Assembly (NCBI GenBank): GCA_002150815.3
Contig: NDFF03000007.1
Span: 310,001 to 374,000 of the forward strand
Direction of reading: 5' to 3'
Origin: Grammothele lineata
Taxonomy: Eukaryota > Basidiomycota > Agaricomycetes > Polyporales > Polyporaceae
Length of the DNA stretch: 64,000 nt
Numbering within the stretch: position 1 is the first letter of the stretch; each line of letters starts with the position of its first letter. Below are positions 1 through 11,246 of this stretch, in pieces. The translations under genes and the position numbers were made by a program. Under the pieces are notes generated by a model. That model worked only from the letters and a program-made list of their open reading frames with translations. It was not told the origin of the DNA and did not search any database.

Positions 1-1767
1 ACATTTCCTCTTCGCTATAAAGGGTCCGGTAACTCTCGTGCCATGAGGATTTCACTCGGCGTACCCCCGTCTACACCTGCTCATATGTTGTCCGATAAGC
101 CCTGGCTCCTTCAAATGGAGATTGTAGACGTCACACCATCTCTGAATCGCACGCGGTCACTCGAAAGCTTTCATCGTATGTATACACATTCTAGTGTTTG
201 CGAGAGAAGAACTAATTTTCTTGCAACGTACGAAATAGCTTTCGCCGACTGCTGCGGGCGTGCCGTGCGGTGTCATAAAGAAAGGACCTGTGCTGATGTT
301 CAGAAAGCTTGCATGTTCTGTAAATTTATGTCCGCATTGAGTTATGTAGCATCTCACAATGCTTGGGGAGAATATCAGCCCTCACGAGGAGACAGGATGC
401 CTGAGAGGAGACACGCTCAACCAACCTACCCCTGTGCATTGACTACGTGGTGCGTTGTTTTTCTATGAGATATACTCACTCTAACACAGAATATCTCTAG
501 TACAAAAAGCAAGTTTGACTCCTTTGCGTCAGACTTGCTGCATTCCAGTACATAGAGAGGAACTGTCTGTGCCCTCGGGCATATGTATAAGCCATGACAT
601 GAATGTGGTTGTATTCATCTGCGTTCACCTACTACCATTGAGTGTACACAGGATTTATCATGCCCCTTATGTCCCGACGGGGATAAAGGCAAAGTAGCGT
701 CGCTAAATCTAGAACGACGACGTTGCTTTGTATGTGGCATGATGCGAAACAATTTCACGCATGAACCGATGACAGTATGCTGTATCGATTTACTCTGAGA
801 CTACTCAGGCTGCAGAATCTCCTTCGACGCCAATTTGGACCATTCTTGCTGTCAGGAGGCTCTTGCTACATTTGTGCGTGGGCCTGCCGTCCAGCGGCGA
901 CGTGACGCCCGTTGAGTCAGGAACCATGTCTACTAATCATATGCATGTCTGCTAATAATCTGCAAAAGAGTACTATGCGCTTCCCGGGAATTCGTTCCGT
1001 TCTCTCCATACAGGCGCTCGGCCGTAGATTCAGTGTGGCTGGAGCTCATCGGTGTTGAGCCCCCGATGCACCTTGTGGAGCATTTTGTCCGATAGCTTAA
1101 TTGAGGAAGACCTATTCTTCCGTTACGCAAGATGGTGAAACGGACGGCAACGACGCGGAAAACGCACGAAGCTTTTCGTTAGCTTGCTTTTGCCTCAGAA
1201 TGGAACCACAAGCGCGCACCTCGGAGGAAACGAACCAGCGCTGTCTCTGCAATGAATATGAGAGTCCGGTAGAAGTAAGCACAGCTTTTCCCCGCGTTCA
1301 CGGAAGGCGTGTTCCGAGGCGTCGAGAAAGTGTTATGCTAATTCTGTTCTGTAGGAATGACCTCATGGATGCCGATCACATGGCTCCTTCTGTCCCTACT
1401 AACGCCATCATCTCCAGTCATCTGCGCTCCGGCCTGAGGACTGCGCGCCGAACATCTCTCCCCGGCCCAGACAGCACGTCGTGCATCATTCTCGTCTTGG
1501 CGAAATATCTCCGTTAGCATCCTCAACTAGACACGTGCGCGCCCTCGCGCATGTCGCGCACGATGACTCTTACGCGGACGATGGTGAGTGGCCCGCGCGG
1601 GCCTGGCGTTGCAACTGTAACGCTTCGGCGCAAGCATCGCGGGCCTTCCACGGTCAAACATAGCTTTCCCCGCGTGTCCGTCGTCCCGCCCCTCCCGCTT
1701 CCGTCCATACGTGTTCGTCGGTGGGAAGGGAGGTCATATGCCTTCTCCGGGTATTCATTTGAAGCGA
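1..1767. other. No supported gene
   Basis: Several open frames of 60-180 codons exist on both strands, the longest complete one starting near position 43 on the + strand. None shows a recognisable motif, a signal peptide or a chain of splice sites joining it to another frame. I see no tRNA, repeat or transposon signature. The right end contains the promoter of the esterase gene. Confidence 0.5.
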
Positions 1768-1775
1768 TATAAAAG
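1768..1775 (+). promoter_or_regulatory. TATA box of the CE1 esterase gene
   Basis: The sequence TATAAAAG lies about 60 bases upstream of the esterase start codon, a normal distance for a strongly regulated fungal gene with a short 5' leader. It is a direct sequence match; function is inferred. Confidence 0.6.
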
Positions 1776-1828
1776 TACGAGGTGGCGGAGAGAGGAACTC
1801 CAAGGCCCCAGAGCTCGACATCGCCGAC

Positions 1829-3169
1829 ATGTTTTCGTTCAGCAAGATCTCGCTTGCGCTCCTCCCGCTGGTCTCCCTCGCTGTGGCACAGACGCAAGTC
1901 TGGGGCCAATGCGGCGGTATAGGCTTCACCGGTTCGACTACCTGCGGTACGTTACTTTTCAACGAATCCGCACAGTGAACGCGCTCACACTGCTGTCGCC
2001 TCGTCAGTGTCCGGGTCGACTTGCGTCAAGGAGAACGACTACTACTCGCAATGCCAGCCTGGTTCTGCCCCGAGCGCTCCCAGCCAGACCACGACTGCCA
2101 CGGGGACCGCACCCACGACCGGCTCGAGCGGCCTCAACGCCTTCCCCGCGTCAACACTCACCCAGTTCTCCAACTTCGGCGAGAACCCGAACAACGTCCA
2201 GATGTTCGTCTACAAGCCCAAGAACGTCGCGGCCAACCCGGCGTTGATCGTCGCCTCGCACTGTGCGTGTCGCGCTTCTCTTTTGACCTTACGTCCTCGG
2301 GTGGGAGAACAACGGAACTAACTCGGACGTATTCCGTTGCCAGACTGCACCGGTACCGCGCAGGCGTACTTCCAGGGTTCCAAGTTTGCCCAGCTGGCTG
2401 AGACGTACGGATACGTTCTCATCTTCCCATCATCTGTGAGCCACTTCTGCCTGCACGCCACTTCATTGGGACTCACACGACCCCTCACAGCCCCACTCCG
2501 GGACCTGCTGGGACGTCTCCTCCGACGAGACGCTCACGCACGACGGTGGCTCCGACTCGCTCTCGATCGCCAACGCCGCGCGGAACGCGGTCACCAACTG
2601 GGGCGTCGACCCGAACCGCGTGTTCGCAGTCGGCACATCCTCGGGCGCGATGATGACGTCCGTGCTCGCGGGCGCGTACCCGGACGTCTTCAAGGCGGGC
2701 ATCGTCGACTCCGGGGTCGCCTTCGGGTGCTTCGCGGTCCCCGGACAGCCCGAGGACTCCTGGAACTCGCAGTGCGCGGAGGGCCAGCTCATCCTCACTG
2801 GGCAGCAGTGGGCGCAGAAGGTGTACGCGGCGTACCCAGGGTTCACGGGCGAGTACCCGAAGATGCAGGTCTGGCACGGAACTGCGTAAGTGTCCCTTCT
2901 TGGTGATCGCAGAGGAAGAATACTGAGAACGCGCGGCTTGTAGGGACACCACCCTCTACCCGCAGAACTTCCAGGAGGAGATCAAGCAGTGGACGACGGT
3001 CTTCGGCTATGCGGCAACACCTCAGTCGAACGTGTCCGAGTCGTACTTGCCCAGTGGTTACTCGAACTCGACGTTCGGCCCGCGCTTCCAGGCGATCCTC
3101 GCCCAGGGTGTCGGCCACACCGTACCGCTCTTCGAGCAGCAGTACCTCGAGTTCCTGGGCCTCGCGTGA
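1829..3169 (+). CDS. CBM1-linked carbohydrate esterase family 1 enzyme (acetylxylan-esterase-like)
   Basis: Secreted esterase predicted to remove acetyl (or feruloyl) groups from xylan outside the cell. Exons: 1829-1946, 2008-2262, 2344-2435, 2491-2885 and 2944-3169, giving 361 residues. Residues 1-20 form a signal peptide. Residues 21-56 are a family 1 cellulose-binding module starting QVWGQCGGIGF, with its conserved Cys and aromatic residues. A Ser/Thr/Pro linker follows. The catalytic domain carries HYCTGTAQAYF, CWDVSS and the nucleophile motif GTSSG (Ser205). The Asp is probably 288 (after WHGTA) and the His is 345 in QGVGHTVP. This matches the fungal CE1 acetylxylan esterase pattern; a feruloyl esterase of the same fold cannot be excluded. 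The N-terminal position of the CBM1 is common in basidiomycetes. The gene ends 174 bases from the end of the convergent hydrolase gene. Confidence 0.9.
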
Positions 3170-3343
3170 GTAGAGGTTGAGATGAACGCAGGGGCAAAAT
3201 AGTAGACGTCTGCGATTGGAAGGAATCGGATGGCTCTCTACGTACCTTATGTACGATGTTGTATCCCTTCACGGCGGAATGTTCGAAGCAATTTCGTTTA
3301 ATACTTCGCTGGCCTTGTGCGCGAATGTCCATGAACATTGTAC

Positions 3344-5294
3344 CTATAACGGCCGCCGGAACATAGGGACGTCCTCCGACAGCCGCTTCAGGGCTTCCAA
3401 CAACTCCGCATCTTCCGCCGACAGAACGCGCGCGTCGTCCTTCTTCCCTACGAACGGCAGCTCGTCCACCTCGCATGTCGTACCTTCCTCCGGGAGCGTC
3501 CCGTTCTCGAAGTACGCGCGCACGATGCGCGCCGTGCACAGCGAAGGCGACGAGAGCGAGCAATGCCCATACGACTCCTGCGTGACGAGCACCGAGCCGC
3601 CAAAGCGCGCGTGCACGCGGCGCGCCTGGGCGAGCGGCGTGACCGGATCGAAGCGCGTCGAGAGCAGCAGGAGCGGGTGCGCGGTGCGCTCCGCGGCGAC
3701 GGGACCTTCGAGCCGCCACTTCGCGCGGACGCGCCATTCGGCGCAGTCGATCCACGTGGCGCCCCATACGGGCGCGAGGAGGGGCGAGACGTCGAGGAGC
3801 TGGGTGTAGAAGCGCTCGAAGGCGTCCGTAGAGAAGGTGTAGGGGTCGCTGTCGCCGCACTCGATGGCGAAGAACGCTTCGTTGCGGGGCGCGGCGCGGG
3901 TCTCGTCTGCAGCGCAGTTGCACGTCGTCGGGCTGGAGATGTTCGGCGCGAGCGCCGCGAGCGCGGTGCTATTTCCGGTTTCGAGCGCGTGGAACGTGGC
4001 TGCCACTCCGGGGAAGAGCGTAAGTGGCCTGTATATTGCGGAGAAGAGCTGGGACAGGAGAGTCTTGCGGGTGATCACGAGTGGGGTGCTCGCGAGGGAG
4101 ACGGGGACGGGTTCGCGCTCAACATCTTCGAGGACCTTGTAGAACCGCTCGCGGATCAGAGAGACACTAGAGTCATAAAGGGGACATTTCTCCGGACCGG
4201 CCTGGTGGCAATAGGCGAAAAGGGACTCCACGATGGACTCCACATCGACGATATCGGTCTCGTACCCTGATGTGCGGTAGCTGTGGCCGTCTACAACACC
4301 ATCAATGATAAGTCGCTTGACCTTGTCTGGGTAGAGCGTCGCAAACCACTGTCCAAGGATCGTGCCGTAGCTCTGGGGAAAACGTTAGGACGTGTAAACC
4401 GGGGATAAGAGCAGAGAAAGCTCACGAATCCCCAATATTGCAACTTCTCCTGGCCGAGCTTCTGCGTCATCTCAAGCATATCGCGCGCGACGTTCGTTGT
4501 ACCAGCAAACCGGGCCATTCCGTCTTCTCCGCCAATCTTTTCCGCGCAACGCTGGCTAACTAGCCGTGAACGAGAACGATAGACGAAAAGTCCGCTTCCG
4601 TTCGTGCTGAGAAGCTCGTGACCTTCTTGAGTGTCCCAAATGTCTCTTTCAGAAGCGGTGTCAAAGCAGCTGGCGTGGGGCGTCGTGTAGCCGACGCCGC
4701 GGGGGTCGAAAGAGAGGATGTCATAAGAGCTGCCCACGATGGTCGAGATTTCCTTCCCTCGCCGCTCGATATATCCGACTCCGGAGCCACCTGGACCTCC
4801 GGGATTGAGAAAGATGGTGCCTCTATAGTTCTCCTGGTTGGCAGCTGGGATCATGCGGATGGCGATGGCCGTAGTGGGGCCGTCAGGGCGGTCGTAGTCG
4901 AGGGGAAGGAGGAGTCTGGCACACTTCTCCCCCGAGTAGCATGTCGTCCAGTTGAAGTCCTTGCTAGGTTCCAGCTGAAAAGTGTTTAGATACCTCCTTA
5001 GTGCAAAGTAGACTTACATGAACGTACCGCGTACCAGTCGAACTCGTTGTCGGGACCCAACGCGAGGTCACGTCTGAGACTCAGGTCGTGCTTGAGCGTG
5101 ATGTACTGAAGAGCGGCAAAAGCGAAAGCGGCAAGCACAAAGAACGGGAATCGGGCTCTGCGAGACGCGCATTTGCGTTGAGGAAGATTCTCCGCTTGGT
5201 CCTTGCTCTGGCTCGACATGTTTGAGATGACTCCCTCGCTACGCCATGATGCGGTGCCGCCCTTGGGGTCTTCGGGCCAAATCATGCTTTCCAT
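3344..5294 (-). CDS. Membrane-anchored alpha/beta hydrolase with TAP-like C-terminal domain (peptidase S33 type)
   Basis: Probable serine hydrolase related to tripeptidyl/prolyl aminopeptidases. Exons on the - strand run 5294-5028, 4974-4426 and 4372-3344, all phase 0, giving 614 residues. A hydrophobic helix at about residues 49-67 follows a basic stretch and suggests a type II membrane anchor, so the enzyme would face the vacuole/ER lumen or the outside. The oxyanion motif LNPGGPGGSG, the FDPRGVG motif and the nucleophile GFSYG (Ser273, created exactly at the second splice junction) are present. The TAP-like C-terminal part has Asp514 in STRFDPVTP and His542 in ESYGHCS. I chose the ATG at 5294. 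An upstream donor near 5345 and an acceptor just before this ATG suggest an intron in the leader or a further 5' exon. The natural substrate is unknown. Confidence 0.82.
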
Positions 5295-5810
5295 GACCTC
5301 TGGTATACTCAGTGAGCAATCAGACCTTGATAACGCGAAATGATGACGTGGCATAAGTGCACACTCACCTTGACACGACGAGGACGTCGTCGTCCGAGGT
5401 CAACCTGGGAGTTGGGTCCGTGCCTGAGAACTTGCGGGACCGATGGGCGTCTATAACCGCCAGCCCGATGTTCTCGGAATTTCAGGCGCGCTTCGTCGCC
5501 TTCACCAGCACACCTACTAAGTCTCACCTTCGGCCTCTGTTCCTCCTCTCACATTGCTCTAGCCTCCTAGCTCCACTCGTAATGCATACGTCGTATCGCC
5601 TCTCGTAAACATACTCTCACTATACACTCCTCAAGCTTCCCTATCTGGATGTAATACCTCCGACATCCCTCAAGCAAGGACGCCCACCCTGCTGAACTAC
5701 AAAGCTCAAGAGTGTAACACCTAGTGACAATATACCGGCCGCATACAGGTATGTTCTACGTGTCATGGCCTACCTCATACCTCTCAAGCTCTGGTGCCTA
5801 GACGCTTCCA
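5295..5810. promoter_or_regulatory. Divergent intergenic region between the hydrolase and MIOS/Sea4
   Basis: About 515 bases separate two divergently read genes and must hold both promoters. A - strand splice-donor-like GTGAGTGTGC near 5345 and an acceptor just before the hydrolase ATG suggest a leader intron. I see no clear TATA box. Confidence 0.4.
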
Positions 5811-8800
5811 ATGGTTGCTTCAGAAAAGCGTCTGATATGGCATCCTCGAGGCCAGAACAAGTTCGTTGTCGGAGGAAGCACGCAGATCACACTGTACGAG
5901 TGGCTTCCAGAGTCGTCAGAAATCAAGCAGGTTGCGTCGCAGCTGGAACTCAACCAAATGAAAGTGCGTGCCTACCTTCCTAGAGACAGCGCTGTATACC
6001 GACCCTGTGTAGTGTTTTGCTTGGTCCCCGGATCCCGTTCTCGACGACCTCGTTGCTGTGGGCTTCAGTCACGGACGCGTCGACCTTCTCCGCTTCTCGG
6101 CCTTTAAGCAAGCGCGAAATAGCGCGTCCGTCTCCCTGCCTCCCCGAAACACGCGCGCATGCAACACCGTCGCCTTCTGTCCCGCGAACCCGAACCTTTT
6201 GGCAGTCGGTCTCGATAAGGTGCGCAACGAGACGAGTCTCGTCATCTGGGATATCCAATCGACAATTCCCGCCCTCTCGCTCGATCAACCGTCGCCTTCA
6301 GACGCTTTCACAAAACCGTTCCCCGCCATCCCCCGCAGCGATAACGCCCCTCGGTCTGGCTCAGACCCCCGCATAATGCAAACCCATGCACCTGCGGAGG
6401 TCGTCTCGACCCTCGCATGGATACCGAACAACCACCATCTGCTTCTCGCCGGCATCTCCCACCGGTGGCTGCAGCTCTACGACCTCCGCCACCCCTCTTC
6501 TTCCCCATCGAAAGCCGCCAGCAAAGTCCATGGAATTGCCACAGACCCGTTCGACTCGAATCGTGTCGCTTGTTTCAGTGACGGGATCGTGTCCATCTGG
6601 GACATCCGACGCTTCACGCAACCCGTGCTCACCTTCACGGCGAAGGACGCGTCCGCGGATGGCGCGAGTAGGATGGTCACCTCCCCTTCGACAGGAAGGA
6701 GCAAGAGCGCGCAGGCGGCGGCGGGCGCGGTCGTGCCCCTCGCCCACGTGGAGTTCTCGTCTACGCGCCGCGACACGCTCGCCACGCTCGAGCGGGACGC
6801 GAGCTACGTGCGATTCTGGGACATCCGGCAGGCGCAGTTCGTCGAGGTCGCCCAGGAGAACGCTCGTTCGCGGGAGTCGTCGCAGTCGGGAAGCAAGGCG
6901 GTCCGGACGTCGTGGGTGAAGCCGTGGGCAGGAGCGAGTTCGGGGGCAAGCCAGTCGTCTCCGCAACTCTCTACGCCTGCAGTCGACCCACCGCCATATC
7001 ATCTCATTCTCGCTGATACGCGCAGAAGTATGTTCCCCTCTTTCCTGCCCGCTAGAATGTTTCTGACTGTGCGTCCCTAGCAAAGACATTCTCTCGCCCG
7101 TTCACATCCTTCGCGCTCCTGCCCGGCCCGACGCCGCCCTCGCTCACGTCCAACGTCATGCTGGTGAACAAGGATGGCGATCTCCAGCTCTACGCCGTCC
7201 ATGACACCCCCGTCCATCCACCATGGAGTGCCCGCGGCGATCTCGCGCTGGGGATCGGATGCTCCTACACCATCATCCCCGGCATAACCGACCTCTCCTC
7301 GCCCCGAGAGCCCTGGGAGCTCCTCGACGGCCGGCGTTCCCGGCCCGGATCGCGTGCGTTCTCTACGGAGCGCACAGAGTATCCCGAAGACGGGTCCGTC
7401 ATCTCGCACGGCTCGCCGATATACGACGCGGCGCCCGCGACGTTCGGACGAGGGGACGAAGACGGTTTTCCGGCTCTCAGTCCGTCTGTCACGACGTCCG
7501 GCGCGGGAGATAGGTCGAAGTCGAAGTCCCCAGGGAGGGGTCGGGGGCGAGGCAACTCCGAATCGTACGCATCAGCACCAGAGATGGCATTCGAGCACAC
7601 CGCGATCGGGAAGAGACAAGCCAGGAGAAGGTCCCGAGGGCAAGGTCACGAGCTGCCCGTGGGGTTGGTGCCGCCGTTGCACGTGAACGCGCCGCATACG
7701 ACTCCGCGCACGATCACTGTTCCTCTGGGCGACGGAAACGGGCCTGCGCGGCATGCTAAAAGGTCGCCTGCTGTGAGCGCCATCCAGCACGTCTTGGAGT
7801 CGGACATCTCGATGCTGATGCGTCGGCGTGCTATGCTCGCGTATGGTCTCTTGGACGTAAGTAGTTTGCTTGTTTGTCCGTGTTTTGGCTAACGGCGCGC
7901 CCACTCAGCCAATGTACAACTGTTCGATCACGCTCGACGACCCCATCATCTCCGAGTTGTGGCATTGGATTTACTGTGAGTAGTCTTGTTTGTTTTGAAC
8001 ATCGTATGCTTATGTCTTCCCACAGACTCTCAGCGTCGTCTCTCTACCCCGTCTTCCATCGTCGAAGGCTACAACTTCGCGTACCAAGGCCTATCTGGTA
8101 TTTGGGAAGGTTTCAAACCCGTTCGTCCTGTCCCTCCTTCAGGCCAACCCACACCTCGAATGCCGCTGCGTAACTCGCTCTACGACGTACCAGGACCAAC
8201 CGCCTCCCCACTACTTGCTCCACTCACCTTGGAACTTCCCACTCGGTCAGCATCTCGTCATACAGGCGGCCGCAAGCGCAACCACGCGCCAGCGTCGGAC
8301 TTGCCGGAGGACTTCCTCGCGGCCATCGACGAGCTCAACGCGCGCAGTGGATCTACGAGCACGTGGAAGCCTTCCGTACAAACCGCGCGGCTCATGCAGC
8401 GGCGATTCGCACTACAACTGTGCGGATGGAGCCTCTCGCCGGACGCTGTAACGCGCGCGATTCGCAAGTGAGTGACGTCATCGCCCGCGCGCAGGCCAAG
8501 CGCTTATTTACGCGTCCGCCCAGATGGGAAGCGCAGGATATGCATTCGCGAGCGGCGTGTTGGCTCGTGTTCACTGAGCAGCACAAGCAAGCAATCGATA
8601 TTCTTATGCGTAGCAAAGGTGGGCATCGACGTTCAGCTCGCTTCACATTATCTCACCAGCCGATAGACGAGTCGCATCATGTGATGTCCGGTATGCTCGC
8701 CGCGCTGACCGCCAGTCCGACTCGGAATCCAGAGCTCCTCCAACACTGCGAGCGTCTCATCGTTCGCATGCAAGACCCCTACCTCCGCGCTCTCCTCACC

Positions 8801-9706
8801 CACCTCACCTTGCGCGACTGGGACGAGGTCTTGGAGGAAGACGCGCTCCCGCTCCGCGAGCGGCTCGCGATGGCCTTCCAATTCCTCGACGACCGAGCGG
8901 TGTCGTCCTACCTCCGACGCGTGGCAGACCGTGCGGTGCACGACGGCGACGTGCACGGACTCTTCGTGACGGGCTTGACACCCGGTGCGGGCATGGACCT
9001 CCTTCAGGCGTATCTCGACCACTCCGGCGATGTGCAAACTGCGGCCCTCCTCGCCGCGCTCCCCTCGGCACTCGCTCGGGACCCCCGCGCGTCTCGCTGG
9101 ATGAATGCGTACAGGGACCTTCTTGACAGTTGGAAGCTGTTTCACCAGCGGTGCCAGCTGGACATCGAGCGCGGGAAAATTCTACAGGAAGCAGTTGAGG
9201 GTGCAGAGATCGCGCCATTTGAGTGGGCACGGAAGCAGATTCTCCTTCGATGCAATTACTGCAACAAGGCAATAGAGCCGCCGCTCGCAGCGGAAAGTCA
9301 ACCGCGTGTGCGTCTTCGCTCAATTTTCACTTGTGATGAGATTGTGGACTGACGTGGGCCACAGGCCATGCTATGTCCGCACTGCGGGAAGTCGCTTCCA
9401 CGATGTTCTGTTTGCCTTATGGCACTCGACCTGGCGGCTGAGAATGCGCATGGGCCTGACGCCTTGTCTGCTATGCCAACGGGTAAGTATATCACAGTCT
9501 TCCCGTCGTTGCAAGATTGTTCATGCGATGCTGGGGGGGGAACAGATACGATGAACGAAGCGCTTGTATTCTGCCAGACTTGTCGACATGGCGGCCATGC
9601 GTCACATATCCTTGAATGGTTCTTTGGCGAAGGAGGCGCAACTTCGCGCGCACACGGCACTTGTCCAATCGCAGGATGCGACTGCCGCTGCTCGGACGAG
9701 CTATAG
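5811..9706 (+). CDS. SEA4: MIOS/Sea4 orthologue, WD40 plus RING-like zinc protein of the GATOR2/SEACAT complex
   Basis: Subunit of the vacuole/lysosome-associated complex that relieves inhibition of TORC1 by amino-acid signals. Eight exons: 5811-5963, 6013-7027, 7081-7856, 7909-7975, 8026-8467, 8524-9307, 9365-9482 and 9546-9706, encoding 1171 residues. The first ~360 residues have WD40-type strands (LVIWDIQ, IVSIWDIRR, VRFWDIR). An alpha-solenoid follows, with the family hallmarks DPYLRALL, FVTGLTPGAGMDLLQAYLD, SGDVQTAALL and YRDLLDSWKLFHQR. The C-terminus is the MIOS zinc module: CNYCNKAIE, CPHCGKSLPRCSVCL, CQTCRHGGHASH, then the Cys-rich end CPIAGCDCRC. Length exceeds human MIOS (about 875) and is close to yeast Sea4 (about 1040), with Ser/Arg-rich low-complexity insertions near residues 460-560. 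Intron 5 was placed at 8468-8523 because it is the only choice that restores the WEAQDMHSRA frame. Confidence 0.9.
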
Positions 9707-11246
9707 GCTCTGTTTATAGACGCTTTCTCTCTTGCAGGTTAAGGTATGTGAATACACGCGTTGCTGAACTCTATTATTTACTGAGAGCGCCAGCAGAGCA
9801 CTTGCCTTGATGTCTCTGTATATTCCTTGTAATGACATAATTGCTCACCATGGCCATACGCGCCATGATCCTCTGGCCTGTAATCCCTGCTGGATCCGCG
9901 GTCTTCTTCTGAAATGTCCCAACCACCTTTACCTGTGTTGACATCTCCAGGCAGGCGAATTCCGAATAGATCGGCTTACGGATGGATCGGCACGCAGCTG
10001 CAGACGAGGTGACGTTGTTTGACAGGGTGGTTGATTGAGTGGATCGGGAAACCCCTGCTCCCGCAGTAGACGCTTCAGCTCTTGAATACTGTTGCCATTG
10101 ACGCCCAAAGCAATCGAACCACATCACGAGGTTATGTCGGCGATAACAGCCGCCTTTGTTTCTGAGTCGGAGTGTCGTTCGCTGTTGGGGTATGTATGAG
10201 CTTTCTCGACCGGTGCTCTCCGTAAATTGATCCAGTATGCGCACCTCAGATCCTCGGATGACGATCTGAAAACCTCGGATGCCGAGGGCATTACATCAGA
10301 ATACGTCACGACGATGATAGACAGAACAAATGTCGGGATCGGGCGGAAGGCTCCGTGATTTCACAAAATCTTGTTTTGGACACCGTGGGACGGCGGTGCA
10401 GTCTTGTTGGCCATGAAACGCAGGATTGTGGTTGAGCTGCCTGACTCGGTATGTTCCCAGAATATCACGACTTCCACGAGTACGGCACCCAGCACTCCTG
10501 ACTCCTGACGTCGTGCTCACAGCAACCAATCCGGACTCTCCGTCTTGAGCTTGAGAACAACCCTTGCTTCCACGCCGAGGAGACAGCGCCAGGAGGCCAA
10601 AATTGGGAAGAGTTCGGGGTCTAGACGGCTAGCTCGCTTGGTGAAAAGTCAGCTTTCTCAGCCATGTCATGGAATCGGCGGTACAGCGCGCTAGTGTTTG
10701 CGTCGGCGTTGCTCAGGCTGGGCTTGTGGCATCGGACTTAACCCTTCGGGAAGTAGAAGAACAGGCGGGCGTACGACGGGTGTCGGCGGGTGGCGCGTCC
10801 GGCGGGCAGTAGCCACTCCATGGCAGAACATTCGTGGACCGAATAACTCATCACCGCATCCCTCTGTCATTGCCGTTATCGTCGCAATCTGTGGACTATG
10901 CTGGAGGATCACTCTTTCGGGGTTGGTTTTGCGTTCCTCCTTCAACATCCGTTGACATACGTCAGTTGGCAGGACGGCAGTGCCAGTCGGTATCCGCCCG
11001 TCGGTCATTCCTACGCAACGATAAAATCTACCCCATCCTGTTCTGCCCTGTCGTCTATCCCCCAAGTGAACACCCGTATGTGCCGGCGTATCTCTTCCGG
11101 CTCAAATGTTCACCACCGTCCCTCACAGTTGACTCGGTTGAAGTACTTGTGCTGGCCAACCTTCTGACCATCTAGTTTCTTCCTTCATTCGTACGTTTTA
11201 ACGCACGCTCAATCACTTGCTCTATGGCTGAAATTGTTTTAGCGTC
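9707..11246. other. Gap between MIOS/Sea4 and the first HET gene
   Basis: Open frames on both strands reach about 155 codons (- strand, 9774-10244) but show no motif, no conserved splice chain and no similarity to neighbours. The last ~100 bases end in a pyrimidine-rich stretch and a TTTTAG acceptor four bases before the HET start codon, suggesting a leader intron. No repeats or RNA genes recognised. Confidence 0.4.

Noticed and set aside
9774..10244. 156-codon - strand frame after MIOS/Sea4
   Set aside because: No domain, no good start context, no splice extension.
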